Below are positions 35,435 to 47,085 of a stretch of DNA of 64,000 nucleotides, in pieces. The stretch is from Perognathus longimembris pacificus. Taxonomy: Eukaryota > Chordata > Mammalia > Rodentia > Heteromyidae. The stretch is from positions 55,345,398 to 55,409,397 of the forward strand of contig NC_063168.1 of NCBI RefSeq assembly GCF_023159225.1. Direction: 5' to 3'. The position numbers and the translations under genes are program-made. Positions within the stretch are counted from its first letter, which is position 1. Each line of letters opens with the position of its first letter. Under the pieces are notes generated by a model. It was not told the origin of the DNA and ran no database searches. It was given only the letters and a program-made list of their open reading frames with translations.

Positions 35435-38414
35435 GATTGTCCTTGAATGACCTCAATGGATTTTGTGCTTTTTCCCCACTTTCTTAAACCCCTCTCCTCT
35501 GTAAGCCTTTCATGCATTTATTTTAGCTTTCAGAATTTCAATTATCATTCCATGCTAGGAATTGTACTAATAACTTAACTGATACAAATAATTAAGATTT
35601 GTTTCTAGAATGTTTTGTCTAACTGGTTAGAATATTGAGAAATTTTGTACGATAAAAAGACAAATATCTGTATATGTCAGGCTGTTCTAGTTCTCTTTTC
35701 TACTTCAGGAATGTGATGAGTGACATTTATGACTCCATAAAATGTTAACCAACATGTGTCCCTCATCTCTTTAAAAAAAAGAATCCAGGTACTCTCCAAA
35801 AGTCAGTTCCTTAAGTAAACTTATTGAATTTTATCTCAAGAACTTGTAAGTAGAATATAAATCATATTACAAAGAGAGAATAAAACAGAACAGAATACAA
35901 GATGGCTAGATTAAAATCAATAGCACTTGTTTAGCAATTTTTTATGTCATATTTATTTGCAGTTCCCATGGAGATGTAGATCAAATGCCCATGGTAATTT
36001 ATTTTATTTGATAAAATTTCCAAGCCATGTAATAAAGGCTATGCCATAGCTTCATCTTCTCCTTCCACACATGTAGCCTACAATCAAGAAAGAAAGGAGC
36101 TTGTTGTTGCTAAGCAACAACTCAAGTCTTAGGAGTAGCTTCAGAGAAGCATCTCTTGAGTCAGGTTTTTAAAACAGAGAAGTTCAGTAGTGAAAGAGCT
36201 ATTAAGTCATCTTTTTAGGAACAATGAAGAAACTTAAATTATCTGAAATACAGTAAAATTCTTCTACACAAATTTTTTTGTTTGGAGCATTATCCAATTT
36301 TTACAAATAAAATCAACTTAATGAAATCTTTTCTGAAAAACCAATGCTTCGCAAACTAGTTGAATAGTAAAAAGGAAGTAACTTTCAAGGTGGAATTTTT
36401 TTAACCTAGCCAAAGGGAAATATGCAGATCAGAAAAGAAATATGTGAGGAACATAATTAACAAACGTGTGTGTATGTATATATATATATGCATACATATA
36501 CATATATCCATATATATCCATATATATGCATGCTAAAGAAGTGACTGAATGTTTCAAATGCCAGCATCAGTGAGGGAGCAATTGTCTGTTTTTGTTTTGA
36601 GACTCATAAAAGAACATGACAGTTGATGTGCCTGAATGAACTATAAGTCTACCATGATGGACATGTCTAAGATTTGAACAAATTCCCAGATGTCCCAGAT
36701 GAAAAGTGAACTGATCCCCTCTTCTGAATCTCCAGGGTAGAATCCAGAGAGGCTTCTGTAACCCCAGGACCAGGATGCCTACTGTCATCTAGAAAGGTGA
36801 GAAAATGCTATAGTCACAGAAGATGGAGTCCGAGGTCCACAGGCATATGGAGGAGCACAACACTGAGGGAACACAGTGGAGAAGCAGCACACCAGAAGGA
36901 TGGCACACTGGACCACGGAGCAGATAGGTTTGACAGTCAGATTGCATGACTGCAAATGAATGAGCAACAGTTATATCTCTCTTTAGATCAAAGATCCCTG
37001 ACTTGATATGGAAAAGTCCTTGAAGCTATCATTTCAGAACTGAGTTAGGAAGTTAGTATATGTCTTAGATCTACTGATGAAGTCAGAAGTAGGTACCAAT
37101 GGCAATAGTTCGTGTGGAAACAGTTCTAAGTATTTTAAGAACATAATTTTACCTAAGGAGTTCTTTTAAATCTCCATTGGCATGAAGACAACATTTATGA
37201 ATTGTGAGGGATGCTGGCGAATTTAACTTAACTACTCTCATATATGTCTTGAATCAAGTGAGAACAGTTACAAAGTGCTAGATAAGTGATCAAATACCAG
37301 TGCCAGCTTCATTGCCATCAAACATGAGGCTTCTAATTCTTTGAGAGGTACAGTATAAACATGTTTAATGACTAAGACATAAGCCCTTCTTGGAAGAAAA
37401 CCTGGGAGTTTATTAGAAAGCTGACACATACATAGCCAAGTGATAAGGGCAAGTGTGTTGCACCAGCCTCAAGTATAGGAGAGAAGAATGGAGAAGAAAG
37501 GCCTTAAATATGAAGACTCTCCCATTTGATGGGAAGACTCAGGAGAGGAACAGGTGGTCATCAAGGGCTGCTCTTGAGAGAAAGGAAGGCAGAAATAATC
37601 AGGAGTCAGCCAAACAGAAGCAGAGAACTTCCCTAAACTCCACTAGTCAGAAACTGTCTTCTGTGGTTTGAGAGTCGGTAGAAACTAATCTCTCAATAGA
37701 GTTTTCTCCTGAGAGTGGAGCTCAAGGGAAACCTCAAAGTTTGAGCAATGTGTTTAAAGTGTAAGACTTGTGAAATACTACCTGACTAGACTTGCAAGGC
37801 TAAGTCTTTTTCATTTAATTTTTCCCCCTGGAGGTATGTACATGCCTGGAAAATAATTGTTGAAGAAATCTGGAAAAAAAAAACAGAAATAATGATGGTT
37901 GAACCATCTCAAGAAAGAATGTAGAAATTGCACATATTTCCCTGGGAATTTAAGAAGGGATAATTAATTCCCGTATCCAAGAAATTATCTTTACCAAAAC
38001 TACAACAAGAATGAAAACAGGGATACAACAAATTATGAGAAGTTCAGATGTTTATAAGTAATTTGAAAGAATTATGGCTCAAATTCTGCTACATAGGAAA
38101 GGAGACTTTTTGAGTATAGAGATTCTGGAGATGGTTTAGACACTCTATACATTATCCACTCTTACCTCTCAAAAGCCTCTTTACCAAAGATAAGTGTTAT
38201 CATTTATTCAAATAAGGGAAGATTTTCCATAAAATAATAATTATGCTATTCATAATCTTAAAGGATTTTAATAATTGGATAATTTAATGTAGTCATATGG
38301 GTTTACTGAAGAGAAAAAGAAATGAGAATAATGTAGGTAGAAAATAATACATACTTAGTAATTATACTCTTTTTAATCCTGTCCTTATTTGAAGTTGCTG
38401 CACTTTTTAAGAAT
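35435..38414. other. Unique sequence, no gene seen
   Basis: Frames do not exceed 73 codons. 36567-36970 is less AT-rich than its surroundings and could be an unrecognised old LTR, but no diagnostic motif was found. There is a TA/CATA low-complexity tract at 36475-36533. Confidence 0.45.
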
Positions 38415-39010
38415 GGCCAAGAACAATTCTTCATGTATTTATTAACCATTTGTAACTTCTTTTGAGAACCATTTATTTACCAACTAATTAACTGGATTTT
38501 TTTTTTCTTTTGGAGCTCTTTATGCATTTTGGATATGAAACTTTTTTTTTTCTTTTGCCAGTCCTTGGGCTTGGACTCAGGGCCTGAGCACTGTTCCTGG
38601 CTTTTTTGCTCAAGGCTAGCACTCTGCCACTTGAGCCACAGTGCCACTCTGGCCTTTTCAATATATGTGGTGCTGGGGAATCGAATCCAGGCCTTCATGT
38701 ATATGAGGCAAGCACTTTTGCCACTCGGCCATATTCCCAGCCCTGATATGAAACTTTTTATTGGATGAATGGCTGGCAAATATTTTCCTCATTCTGTTGA
38801 TTGTCTTGCAATTCTAGGGATTGTGATTGTTTTTGTTGTAACAGTGCTTTCTAATTTGCAATCCCATTGGTCAACTCTTGTTCTTATTTCTTGAGTAACT
38901 GGAATCCTACTTAGAAAGCTTTGTCTATTTTCAAGTATTTCTCTTGCATTTTTCTATATACAAGTTCCAAAGTTTTAGATCATTGTTCTATTTTGAACTG
39001 ATTTTTTTTA
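38415..39010 (-). repeat. Old L1 ORF2 fragment, antisense, carrying a SINE
   Basis: TTTTGGATATGAAAC, GGCAAATATTTTCCTCATTC and TTGATTGTCTTGCAATTC, then CCCATTGGTCAACTCTTGTT and TTCTATTTTGAACTGATTTT follow the antisense order of mammalian L1 ORF2. All frames are broken. A dimeric SINE interrupts it at 38547-38744. Confidence 0.75.
38547..38744 (-). repeat. Dimeric ID-like SINE with 15-bp TSD
   Basis: GCCAGTCCTTGGGCTTGGAC, CTCTGCCACTTGAGCCACAG, GTGGTGCTGGGGAATCGAAT and CCATATTCCCAGCCC, all antisense. TSD GATATGAAACTTTTT lies at 38532-38546 and 38745-38759, inside the old L1 fragment. Confidence 0.93.
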
Positions 39011-39335
39011 CAAGACCAAAAACATAATTACAGGTATGTAGAGAAAGAGTGTTTAAAAAGAGAGAAAAATGGCGGGGGGGGGGGCACACTAGTGAAAGGA
39101 ATAGTTGATTGGGATGATAATGGACCAAATATCTTATTGTGCATATATGAAAATAGAATAACAGAACTAATCAAGACTGTTTAAATGGGAGAAAAGGTAC
39201 AAAAAAGAAAAGCAATCAAGAGAGTGAATTTGATCACAGTACATTAGGTATGTGGGAAAATGTCACAGGGAATTACTTTGTACAATTAATACACACTAAT
39301 GAAAACTGAATTTGAAAAAGAATATCAAGGAGATA
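39011..39335 (+). repeat. Old L1 3'UTR fragment
   Basis: A G-run (39074-39085), then GATCACAGTACATTAGGTAT, GGGAATTACTTTGTACAATT and an A-rich end. This is a known style of older rodent L1 3' end. It is in opposite orientation to the adjacent ORF2 fragment, so it is either a separate insertion or the partner of an inversion. Confidence 0.55.
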
Positions 39336-40726
39336 TCATTAGGAATTAACTGGCATGAAAAATTTGAAATTCTCATTTTTCTCCCCCATCTGTTAAGCAA
39401 CAGACAATAGCAGCAAATGCATGCATTACCCATGAAACAAGGTTTGTTCTTAGTATGTGTCTCACTGAGAATACCACAGCTTCATTGTTTTCCCCTTCAC
39501 ATTATTTAATATTCACATTACTTAATATTTGGTTGTAGTTTCTCTTGTAGAAAGTGCATTTGATAATGCTTTTGTGTCACATAAACATTGCCTGCCCCCA
39601 TCCTTAGGGGATTATTTCAAGTCAGATATCTTATATTAACCAACACCTTTAATGTTTGCAAAATCATCTTGAGTATGTTAATGGAGCATTATTGGGCACA
39701 ATATGAAACTTTTTAATAGGTAGTGATTCACATGTTTTGTGCAATATGTACTCTTGTTTTGGACATCTATGGGGACTTTCTTTCATATGCTGTTCTCCAA
39801 ATATGTTTCCTTTTTATTTCTTACCAATTGACTTGGTTTAATATAGCTGTGGCAATCTGGCAAACATCATCTCTCCATCCGACAGATAGTTAGTAAACTA
39901 TGGTAGATCTAAATTTTACATAAAATTCTAGGAAAAGATGTGGTACCTAAAATAAGGCTATAGTTAGAAAGAAAAAATAAGGCAGAAACAAGCTCCAGTA
40001 TGGATGCAGCTGGGTACAATGGCCATCAAGTGTCAGTCCTGACATCTCTTAATGTCTTCAGTTAGGATGGGCATTTCTATAAGGTAGAAGTTCCTCAACA
40101 CAGGAAAATAAGCCAAAGAAAAAGGGAGGGCATAAATAAAGCTGTACAAAGACATGTCTCTTCTTTTCCCAAAGGAGAAATATTGTATTGGTACAAGGAA
40201 GTTTGAGAAAGATTAATGTGGAATAAAATAAGATAGTGGTATTATTTCTAGAATAAAGGAATTACTATAAATTTGAAACAGAGCATAGCACAGTCAAATT
40301 TATATCTCACAAAAAATAACTGAAGATTACATGTAGGTCAGATTATATGAAAGACAGACTTTGGTAGCCTGTTACTTATATAAAAATCGAATCATTACAC
40401 GTAGAGTATTGAACTAGAGGAGAATTCAATCAAGAATAGGAAATTCATACATTCCATCAGTCAAGAAATTTAGAAATTCCATCATTTCCTTGATTCATAA
40501 CCTAAGGAAGCAGCAATAAGTATCTCTCACATAAAAAGACAAAAGATAATTCATGGAAGTAAATTTCAAGTATGTATTTGCTAGAACTTTTTAACGTAAT
40601 ATTATAGTCTATATTTGTACACAATTTTGTCACCTTGTGAAATGTATTTATGTAGAATGCAGAGATTTCAAACTACAGGTGAAGTTTTCATATATGTGGA
40701 GTTGAGAAAGATTGGGGCATTTATGT
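39336..40726. other. Unique sequence, no gene seen
   Basis: AT-rich sequence, nothing recognised. Confidence 0.5.
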
Positions 40727-40952
40727 TGTTGTTTGTTTGTTAGTCATGGGGATTGGCCACTTTCCTAGAGTATTTTTGGCTCAAGGCTAATGTTCTACTA
40801 CTTTGAGCCATAACACCACTTCTAGTTTGCTGGTGGTTAATTGGAGATGAGTCGCACAGACTTTTCTGCCCTCCTGGCTTCAAACTGCAGTCCTTAGATC
40901 TCAGCCTGTTGAGTAGCTAGGATTACAGGTGTGAGTCCCTGGCACCTGGCAA
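40727..40952 (-). repeat. B1-ID composite SINE, antisense
   Basis: TTTTGGCTCAAGGCTAATGT, GCTGGTGGTTAATTGGAGAT (linker) and AGTAGCTAGGATTACAGGTG (B1 part). Confidence 0.82.
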
Positions 40953-41511
40953 GATATTTCTATTTTATAATATCTGAGAATTGCTAAAGACAACCTGGAA
41001 CACAGTACGTAGTCTGATTACCAGTGGGCATAAGCTTTAAGCCTTCTCTTTTGTAGATAAATCTATATATTTCAACTTAGTGAAGTCCCAAAATATTTTT
41101 ACCTAATAAGTCTGGGCCATTCAAATGATTCCATCCTTGATGTATTCCAAGATCTCAAGCATGAAGAGATCAAGAAAGGGGGCCAAAATGAGCAGTGACC
41201 AGTGCTTTGACCATATAATAAAGGAGAGAGAATTTGCTGATCTCAACGTTGTCAACACAACTTCCAAGTTCCTCTTCATCTGTTTCCCATACCTGTTCTT
41301 ACCTTCAAAGACAGAATATAACTTTTATTTTTTAAACTGATGAAGTTTAACTTTGAGGTAACATTTCTTTCTAACCCAATTGCAATTTCCCTAATATATT
41401 ACCCCAAAATAACTTTTTATTTTTACTTTTAGAAATGATTGGGATCTCTTACTGGATTTGTTTGCTCAGATTGTTAAACCTCCCATAATCTGGTATAATC
41501 CTTTCTTTTTT
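40953..41511. other. Unique sequence, no gene seen
   Basis: A 71-codon frame at 41125-41340 begins with a basic, serine-rich stretch, but no family is recognised. Confidence 0.45.
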
Positions 41512-41746
41512 ATTTTTTATGCCAATCCTGGGGTTTGAACTCAGGGCTTGGGTACTGTCCCTGGGCTTTTTTCTCAAAGCTAGTGTTCTATCATTTTAGC
41601 TGCAGCTCCACTTCCAGCATTTTTTATGCTGATTTGGAGTTTAAGAATCTCATAAATTTCCTGCCTCAGCTGGCTTCTTACAATGATCCTCAGATTATAG
41701 CCTCCTGAGTAGTTAGAATTACAGAACAGAGCTAACAGCACCCAGC
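41512..41746 (-). repeat. B1-ID composite SINE, antisense
   Basis: CCAATCCTGGGGTTTGAACT, GGGCTTGGGTACTGTCCCTG (ID half), then TCCTGAGTAGTTAGAATTAC (B1 half). Confidence 0.78.
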
Positions 41747-42164
41747 TCCCCAAACCTTCATTTTCAATAGTAATTGATACATTTGGAAACTGCAGGACAT
41801 TAATATTGTAGTATTTCTCTTTAGGGCTTAGCTGAATTTTTTTTCACTCAAAACACAGTTATATAATTTGGGGCAAAAAATAGAACATAAGTAATATGCC
41901 TTCCATAAGGTATCACACTGCAAGGCACATAAAATTAACCATTTGTATTTACTAGTGAAATTGATCTTAATTTCTCAGTCAAAAGATTGTTGAGATTCTA
42001 CATAGAATAAATTGAAATATTAAATGTTTTACTTTTAATACAAAATATGTAATCCATATGAATATCCTAATTGGTCAAATTTGATTTTTCCTAAAATGCT
42101 AAATTTAATGAATAATTCTCATGTAAATTAAATTTTACTATGAAGAATTCAAAAATTCTGGATG
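41747..42164. other. Unique sequence, no gene seen
   Basis: AT-rich sequence with no usable frame or repeat. Confidence 0.5.
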
Positions 42165-42405
42165 AGCAATGGTGACTAGTGCCTGTAATCCTAGCTATAC
42201 AGGAGGCTGAGGTCTGAGGATCATGGTTTGAAGCCAGCCTGGGAAGAAAAGTCCTCATGACACTCTTTAACTCCTATTAGCCATGAGAAAACCAGAAGTG
42301 GTGCTGTGGCTCAAAATGATAGAGCACTAGCCTTGAACCAAAATAACTCAGGGACAGGGCCCAGGCCCTGAGTTCAATCCCCAAAATTCGGGGGGAAAAA
42401 CTGAA
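42165..42405 (+). repeat. B1-ID composite SINE
   Basis: GTGCCTGTAATCCTAGCTAT and AGGAGGCTGAGGTCTGAGGA (B1 half), GAAGCCAGCCTGGGAAGAAA, then AACCAGAAGTGGTGCTGTGG and GCCCTGAGTTCAATCCCC (ID half, B-box-like). Confidence 0.87.
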
Positions 42406-42592
42406 TTAAAAAATGTTCACTTTTTTATGTTTAATTTTTCTGTATATTCATTGATTTCTGATTTTCAAAATTAGCTCTTCTTCCCTATTCTAGGTGGCTA
42501 TCCATCATCTATCATTTATCTCTCCTACCTAACAGTTTATCTATGTATATATCTGTAACAACTCTTGTATGGTGGATTTTAATATACCTCTT

Positions 42593-43818
42593 TTTCCCCC
42601 TTTATTGTCAAAATGAAGTACAGAGGGGTTACAGTTTCATATGTAAGGCAGTGAGTACATTTCTTGTTCAACTTGTTATCTCCTCCCTCATTTCCTCCCC
42701 CAACTTCACCCCTTCCCTTTTCCCTCTCCCCTCCTTGAGTTGTACAGTTGGTTTACTCAAAATGGCTTCGTAAATATTGCTTTAGAAATAGTTTGTCTTT
42801 TAATCCTTTGTCTCTTGGTTTTGATAGTCCCTTTCCTTTCCCTAGTTCTAGTACACACATATACAATGTCCATGGTACTCAGATGAGATATAGAGATAGT
42901 GGGGGTACAACCACAGGAAGAGAATATGAGGGAAACAAAAAGAGAGGTACAGCAATGATATAACAGTTGTTTCCATAACGTGGAGTTCATTTCACTTAGT
43001 GTCATTTTATGTGTTCCTAAGGGCATAGCTATTGGGCTATTGTGATCTTCTGCTATGACTAGCCTAAACATGTACTAATTATTCCCTATGAGGGAAACCA
43101 TAGAGTCCTTGTTTCTTTGGGTCTGGCTCACTTCACTTAGTATAATTTTTGCCAAGTCCTTCCATTTCCTTACAAACGGGGTAATGTCATTCTTTCTGAT
43201 AGAGGCATAAAATTCCATTGTGTATATGTATTACATTTTCCTGATCCACTCTTCTACTGAGGGGCATCTGGGTTGATTCCATATTTTAGCCATGACAAAT
43301 TGTACTGTAATGAACATCTTTGTGCTGGTGGCTTTAATATGGTCTTGCTTGTGATCTTTTGGGTACATTCCCGAAACACTTAGGCTCCTTGGCATAGTAT
43401 AAATCTTCCTTAATAAATGTCCAGAAACGCAACAAATCAGAGAAAGGTTGGACAAGTGGGACTGTATCAAACTGCAGAGCTTCTGCAGGGCAAAGGACAT
43501 AACCTGCAAGATAAGCAAAAATCCCACAGATTGGGAGAAGATCTTTACCAGCCATACATTGGACAAAGGCCATCATATCTAAAATATACGCCGAACTCAA
43601 AAATTTAAATTCCTCCAAAACAAATCCTCAAAGGACCAACAGCCCCTTCAACAAATGGGCTAAAGATTTACAAAGAGACTTCTCTAACGAGGAAATGAGA
43701 ATGGCCAAGAGACACATGAAGACATGCTCTACATCAGGGACCATAAAAGAAATGCAAATCAAAACATCGAGACTCCACCTCACCCCAGTAAGAATGTCCA
43801 TTATCAGGAAAACTAACA
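42593..43818 (-). mobile_element. L1 insertion with inverted 5' segment
   Basis: 42593 to about 43405 is antisense L1: the 3' terminus (TTTATTGTCAAAATGAAGTA), pyrimidine tract, 3'UTR, and the ORF2 C-terminus (minus frame 43231-43566 with IWNQPRCPSVEEWIRKM). From about 43406 to 43818 the strand flips and carries ORF2 sequence from further upstream in the element (GQVGLYQTAELLQGKG and onward, to MSIIRKTN). About 150 bp of the element is missing at the flip. The near-perfect 14-bp TSD (TTAATATACCTCTT and TTAATTTACCTCTT) lies at 42579-42592 and 43819-43832. No functional protein remains. Confidence 0.88.
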
Positions 43819-43832
43819 TTAATTTACCTCTT

Positions 43833-45160
43833 ATAGACACTGGCATTACGTTTTTCTATAGGAGTGCTATGGTGTAAATGCTTCTACCAAATCTCATAAG
43901 AAGACTCAATGTAGTTGGCTATTATAGGAGAACATTGGCTTCAATGTAGTTGAACCCAACATGTGTAGAAGCCAATTGTAGTTGTCAATTTAGTAACACT
44001 TTTGCTAATTGTGGGTGTTAATAATAGAGGAGGAATGCAGACTTGCTTTTCCTGATTCTAGACTGTTTTTACAGGACCTTTAATTTATTTCCCCTCTTTC
44101 TTCTCTTTTTCCTATCACAGCTCCAGCACTGATGATTCTTATCAGTGTCATAAACTAGCAGGTTCTTAATCTGTGTGAAGTATTTTGGCACTTAATGCTG
44201 TTTTATCTCTTCTTGGGATTGATTTTGTCTTTGGTCTTCTGTTCCCTTTTCTTTGCTATCTGGGGTCCATTTAAATTTCTCCTTCTAACTCCAGCATTCA
44301 CAAGTTTGCAACCCTGAAAGGACTTCCAATTTTAACTCCCAGTTAAAATTCTGTGCTTAATTCCCTACCCAAAAGTCATTAAAAGTCATCAAATCAGGTG
44401 ACAATAACAATAATACATTGTCTCCTTTCGCTTGTGCACAGATTCATGTGCTGACCTGTATTCGGAGCGATGTATTTTTTATTCTGCTTTTGCACATAGA
44501 TTTATATGAAGTTTTAAAACCTGAAACATGTTTAATATAGATTTCTATTTGGGGAAGTAATACTAATTTAGAAATTCTACAAAATACAAATGTGACCCAA
44601 TTAAACTGGCAAACAATCTGTTTCCAGGAGATAAGCATCAATAACATTTAGATTTTCTCCTCCAGAGTATTTTTTCCATGAGTATTGACAGAGCTGATGC
44701 ATCACCTAGGACGTGATTTTCTACTTTTTCAATTAGCTATTTTTCACTTAGCCACATATCATAATCATCTTCGTACACAAATTAAATTATTCATGTATCA
44801 TTTTCAATGGCTTCCTAGCAATATACCATATGGGTACTTTCTTGATGCTGGTTGCAATTTTCATTATTAACAAAAAAAACTCAATAAACATCTTTGTGCA
44901 TAAATTTGCATTCATTTTTCAGATAATTTTCTTAGAGAGCATACTTGAAGAAGTGAATGTAAGCCCATAGCATCATCATTACTGAATACTAAACACTGTT
45001 TCATTCTCTACAGCTTGTAAACATGAGTTTAAGTGCTTTCTTTGAAAAGCAGGGGATGTAGGCAGCCTTTCGGATTATTACACATTATTGCCTTTACATG
45101 TGATAAATCATTTTACATACTAGCAGCTATTTTCCTACAATATTTCTATTTTTATATTCT
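43833..45160. other. Unique sequence with a possible old L1 piece
   Basis: About 44655-44935 has CAATAAACATCTTTGTGCAT and similar phrases resembling an antisense old L1 3' region (weak). The rest is unrecognised AT-rich DNA. Confidence 0.4.
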
Positions 45161-45173
45161 ACATGTATTTCTT

Positions 45174-45701
45174 CTTTTTTTTTTCTTTTTTTTTCCAGTC
45201 CTGGGCCTTGGACTCAGGGCCTGAGCACTGTCCTTGGCTTCTCTTTTCCTCAAGGCTAGCACTCTGCCACTTGAGCCACAGCGCCACTTCTGGACGTTTT
45301 CCTTTTTTTTTTTTTTTTTTTTGATAGAGAAATACTGATTTTAATTAGACAGAATAAGGTAAACTCTGGTAGGCATCAGTTGTCTTTTGGCCTGAAAATT
45401 AGCAAAAAGAAAAACTTGTTGAAACAAGGCACAGCTTTTCCCCATACTTGTTACATGGTTCCAGTTACAAAGACTTTAAAGGAAATGTTAAAAACCAAAA
45501 AATAGAAGTCTGAGATTAAAAAAAAAAAAGTGTGAATAAAACGCTTCACAAAATTTGTCACGGTTGTTCTTAAGTCTACAAAATAGCACAAGTAAGTGTA
45601 AAAGGTGTTAAATCTATATATGTGGTGCTGGGGAATCAAACCCAGGGCTTCATGTATACGAGACAAGCACTCTTGCCACTAGGCCAAATTCCCAGCTCTC
45701 A
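45174..45701 (-). repeat. Dimeric ID-like SINE split by a retro-insert
   Basis: 45174-45302 is the antisense 3' monomer (CCAGTCCTGGGCCTTGGACT, CTCTGCCACTTGAGCCACAG). 45613-45701 is the antisense tRNA-like first monomer (GTGGTGCTGGGGAATCAAAC, CCAAATTCCCAGCTC). TSD ACATGTATTTCTT lies at 45161-45173 and 45702-45714. The two halves are separated by an unrelated insert of about 310 bp. Confidence 0.88.
45303..45612 (-). pseudogene. Retrocopy-like insert of unknown parent
   Basis: A T20 run at 45303-45322 is the antisense poly-A tail. An ATTAAA-type poly-A signal sits on the minus strand at about 45340-45345, roughly 20 nt before the tail. The body has no SINE or L1 motif and no long frame, as expected for a 3'UTR-only processed retrocopy. 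An internal A12 run lies at 45518-45529. I do not recognise the parent transcript. A B-type SINE or unlisted element remains possible. Confidence 0.55.
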
Positions 45702-45714
45702 ACATGTATTTCTT

Positions 45715-46171
45715 GATCAACTTTTGTCACGTAATAATGCAGAATGTCTTAATACAGACCAAATTTTATTTTTTGTAGGTTTTTTTTTTCAGTTTTTCAG
45801 GTTTTCAGTTTTTTCCCTTGGATACTTATTTGTTAAAAACTCAGAAATATTATCTTTAACATGGAAACTTTTAACACAGATAAGTGCAATAATTAAGATT
45901 TCTATCTTTATAAATAGCCAATATCTGAATTTTATTGTAAATCTGGAGCTTAACATGCCTCACAAACAAAACTGTTGGTCTCCTTCATTGCTAAACAAAA
46001 ACACAGAAAAAGGAGGCAAAGAGAGAGAGAAAGAGAGACAGAGGCACAGAGAGACTGAAACTGAGCTGCCATATTCTAGTGCGTATTTGATTATCTATTT
46101 CATGTTTGACACAAACGGACATCCTCTAGTTTTACTTTCCTCACATTCCACATCTAGTCTTCGAATAAGAA
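45715..46171. other. Unique sequence with GA-rich tract
   Basis: 46018-46055 is a (GA)-rich run. A 186-codon frame at 45622-46182 spans the SINE, this region and the GA tract, and is a chance frame. Confidence 0.5.
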
Positions 46172-46395
46172 TATGGGAATGACAGTAGCTCATGCCTATA
46201 ATCCTAGCTACTCAGGAGGCTGAGACCTAAGGATCACAGGCAGGAAACTTTGCAAGACTCTTATGCCACTAAACTACAAAACAACAACAACCAAACAGTA
46301 GTAGAGCATGGCTCAAGGGTTAGAGTGATAGACTTAAGAAAAGAAGCTCAGAGACAGCGTCTACTTCAAGCCCTAGGACCAGTAAAAAAGAAGAA
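46172..46395 (+). repeat. B1-ID composite SINE
   Basis: GCTCATGCCTATAATCCTAG and CTACTCAGGAGGCTGAGACC (B1), then GCATGGCTCAAGGGTTAGAG and ACTTCAAGCCCTAGGACCAG (ID). Confidence 0.85.
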
Positions 46396-46854
46396 ACTAA
46401 AAGAATACGGGTTTTGCCACTTGCTTCTTTCCCCTCACCTCCACTGTTAACACTCTGGTCTGTTACATCCAATGTATATAGTAACTTCTTACAAGATTTC
46501 CTAGATGTGCACTTTAGTCCATACTACTGTAGATGGTAAGGAGATCTTTGTTAAAAAGTAAGCCTGGTTTAGTCAGTGCTCCCCTCCTGTATCTTCCAAT
46601 GGCTTTCCATCACAATTACAGTAACATTTCAAATCCTTGCCATAACATACAAACTCCCTAACTTCTCCTAATTCTTCAGATCTGTGGACCTACTCTTTAT
46701 CCACACAGTGTGTTTATATTGTTCTTTCCTTCTTCCCATTCCTTGAAATGCACTAATTTATATTCAACAGCCTTTGTTTCTTTACAATTTTGGGGGGTAC
46801 TCCTTTCCCAGCTGTTGATTTGCTCAATGTCTTTAACCACAATTAAAAGACTAA
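46396..46854. other. Unique sequence, no gene seen
   Basis: Short frames only. Confidence 0.5.
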
Positions 46855-47085
46855 CTTGGCCCTTGCTTGCAACCTTAGCTACCAAGGAGGCTGATATCTG
46901 AGGATTAAAATTTGAAGCTAGTCTGGAAAGGAAAGTCCATGAACTTCTTATATACAAGTAACTAGGAAAAAAAAAGAAGGGAATGGAGGTGTGGCTCAAG
47001 TGGTAGAACACCAGCTTTGAGTGTAAAAGCCAAGAGACAGTCCCTAGATCCTCAGTCCAAGGCCCAGAATGCACAAGCCATGTTT
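46855..47085 (+). repeat. B1-ID composite SINE
   Basis: TTGCAACCTTAGCTACCAAG, GAGGCTGATATCTGAGGATT (B1), then GAGGTGTGGCTCAAGTGGTA and TCCTCAGTCCAAGGCCCAGA (ID half). The 142-codon minus frame over it is a shadow. Confidence 0.82.

Noticed and set aside
36567..36970. Processed gene or LTR
   Set aside because: Slightly higher GC and two adjacent minus frames, but they are in different phases and carry no recognisable motif.
43231..43618. Two overlapping minus-strand frames of 94-111 codons as a host gene
   Set aside because: One frame matches the L1 ORF2 C-terminus and the other is antisense to the inverted L1 segment. Both are L1 debris.
45622..46182. 186-codon plus-strand frame
   Set aside because: It begins inside an antisense SINE, crosses AT-rich unique DNA and a GA repeat, and shows no domain. 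Chance frame.
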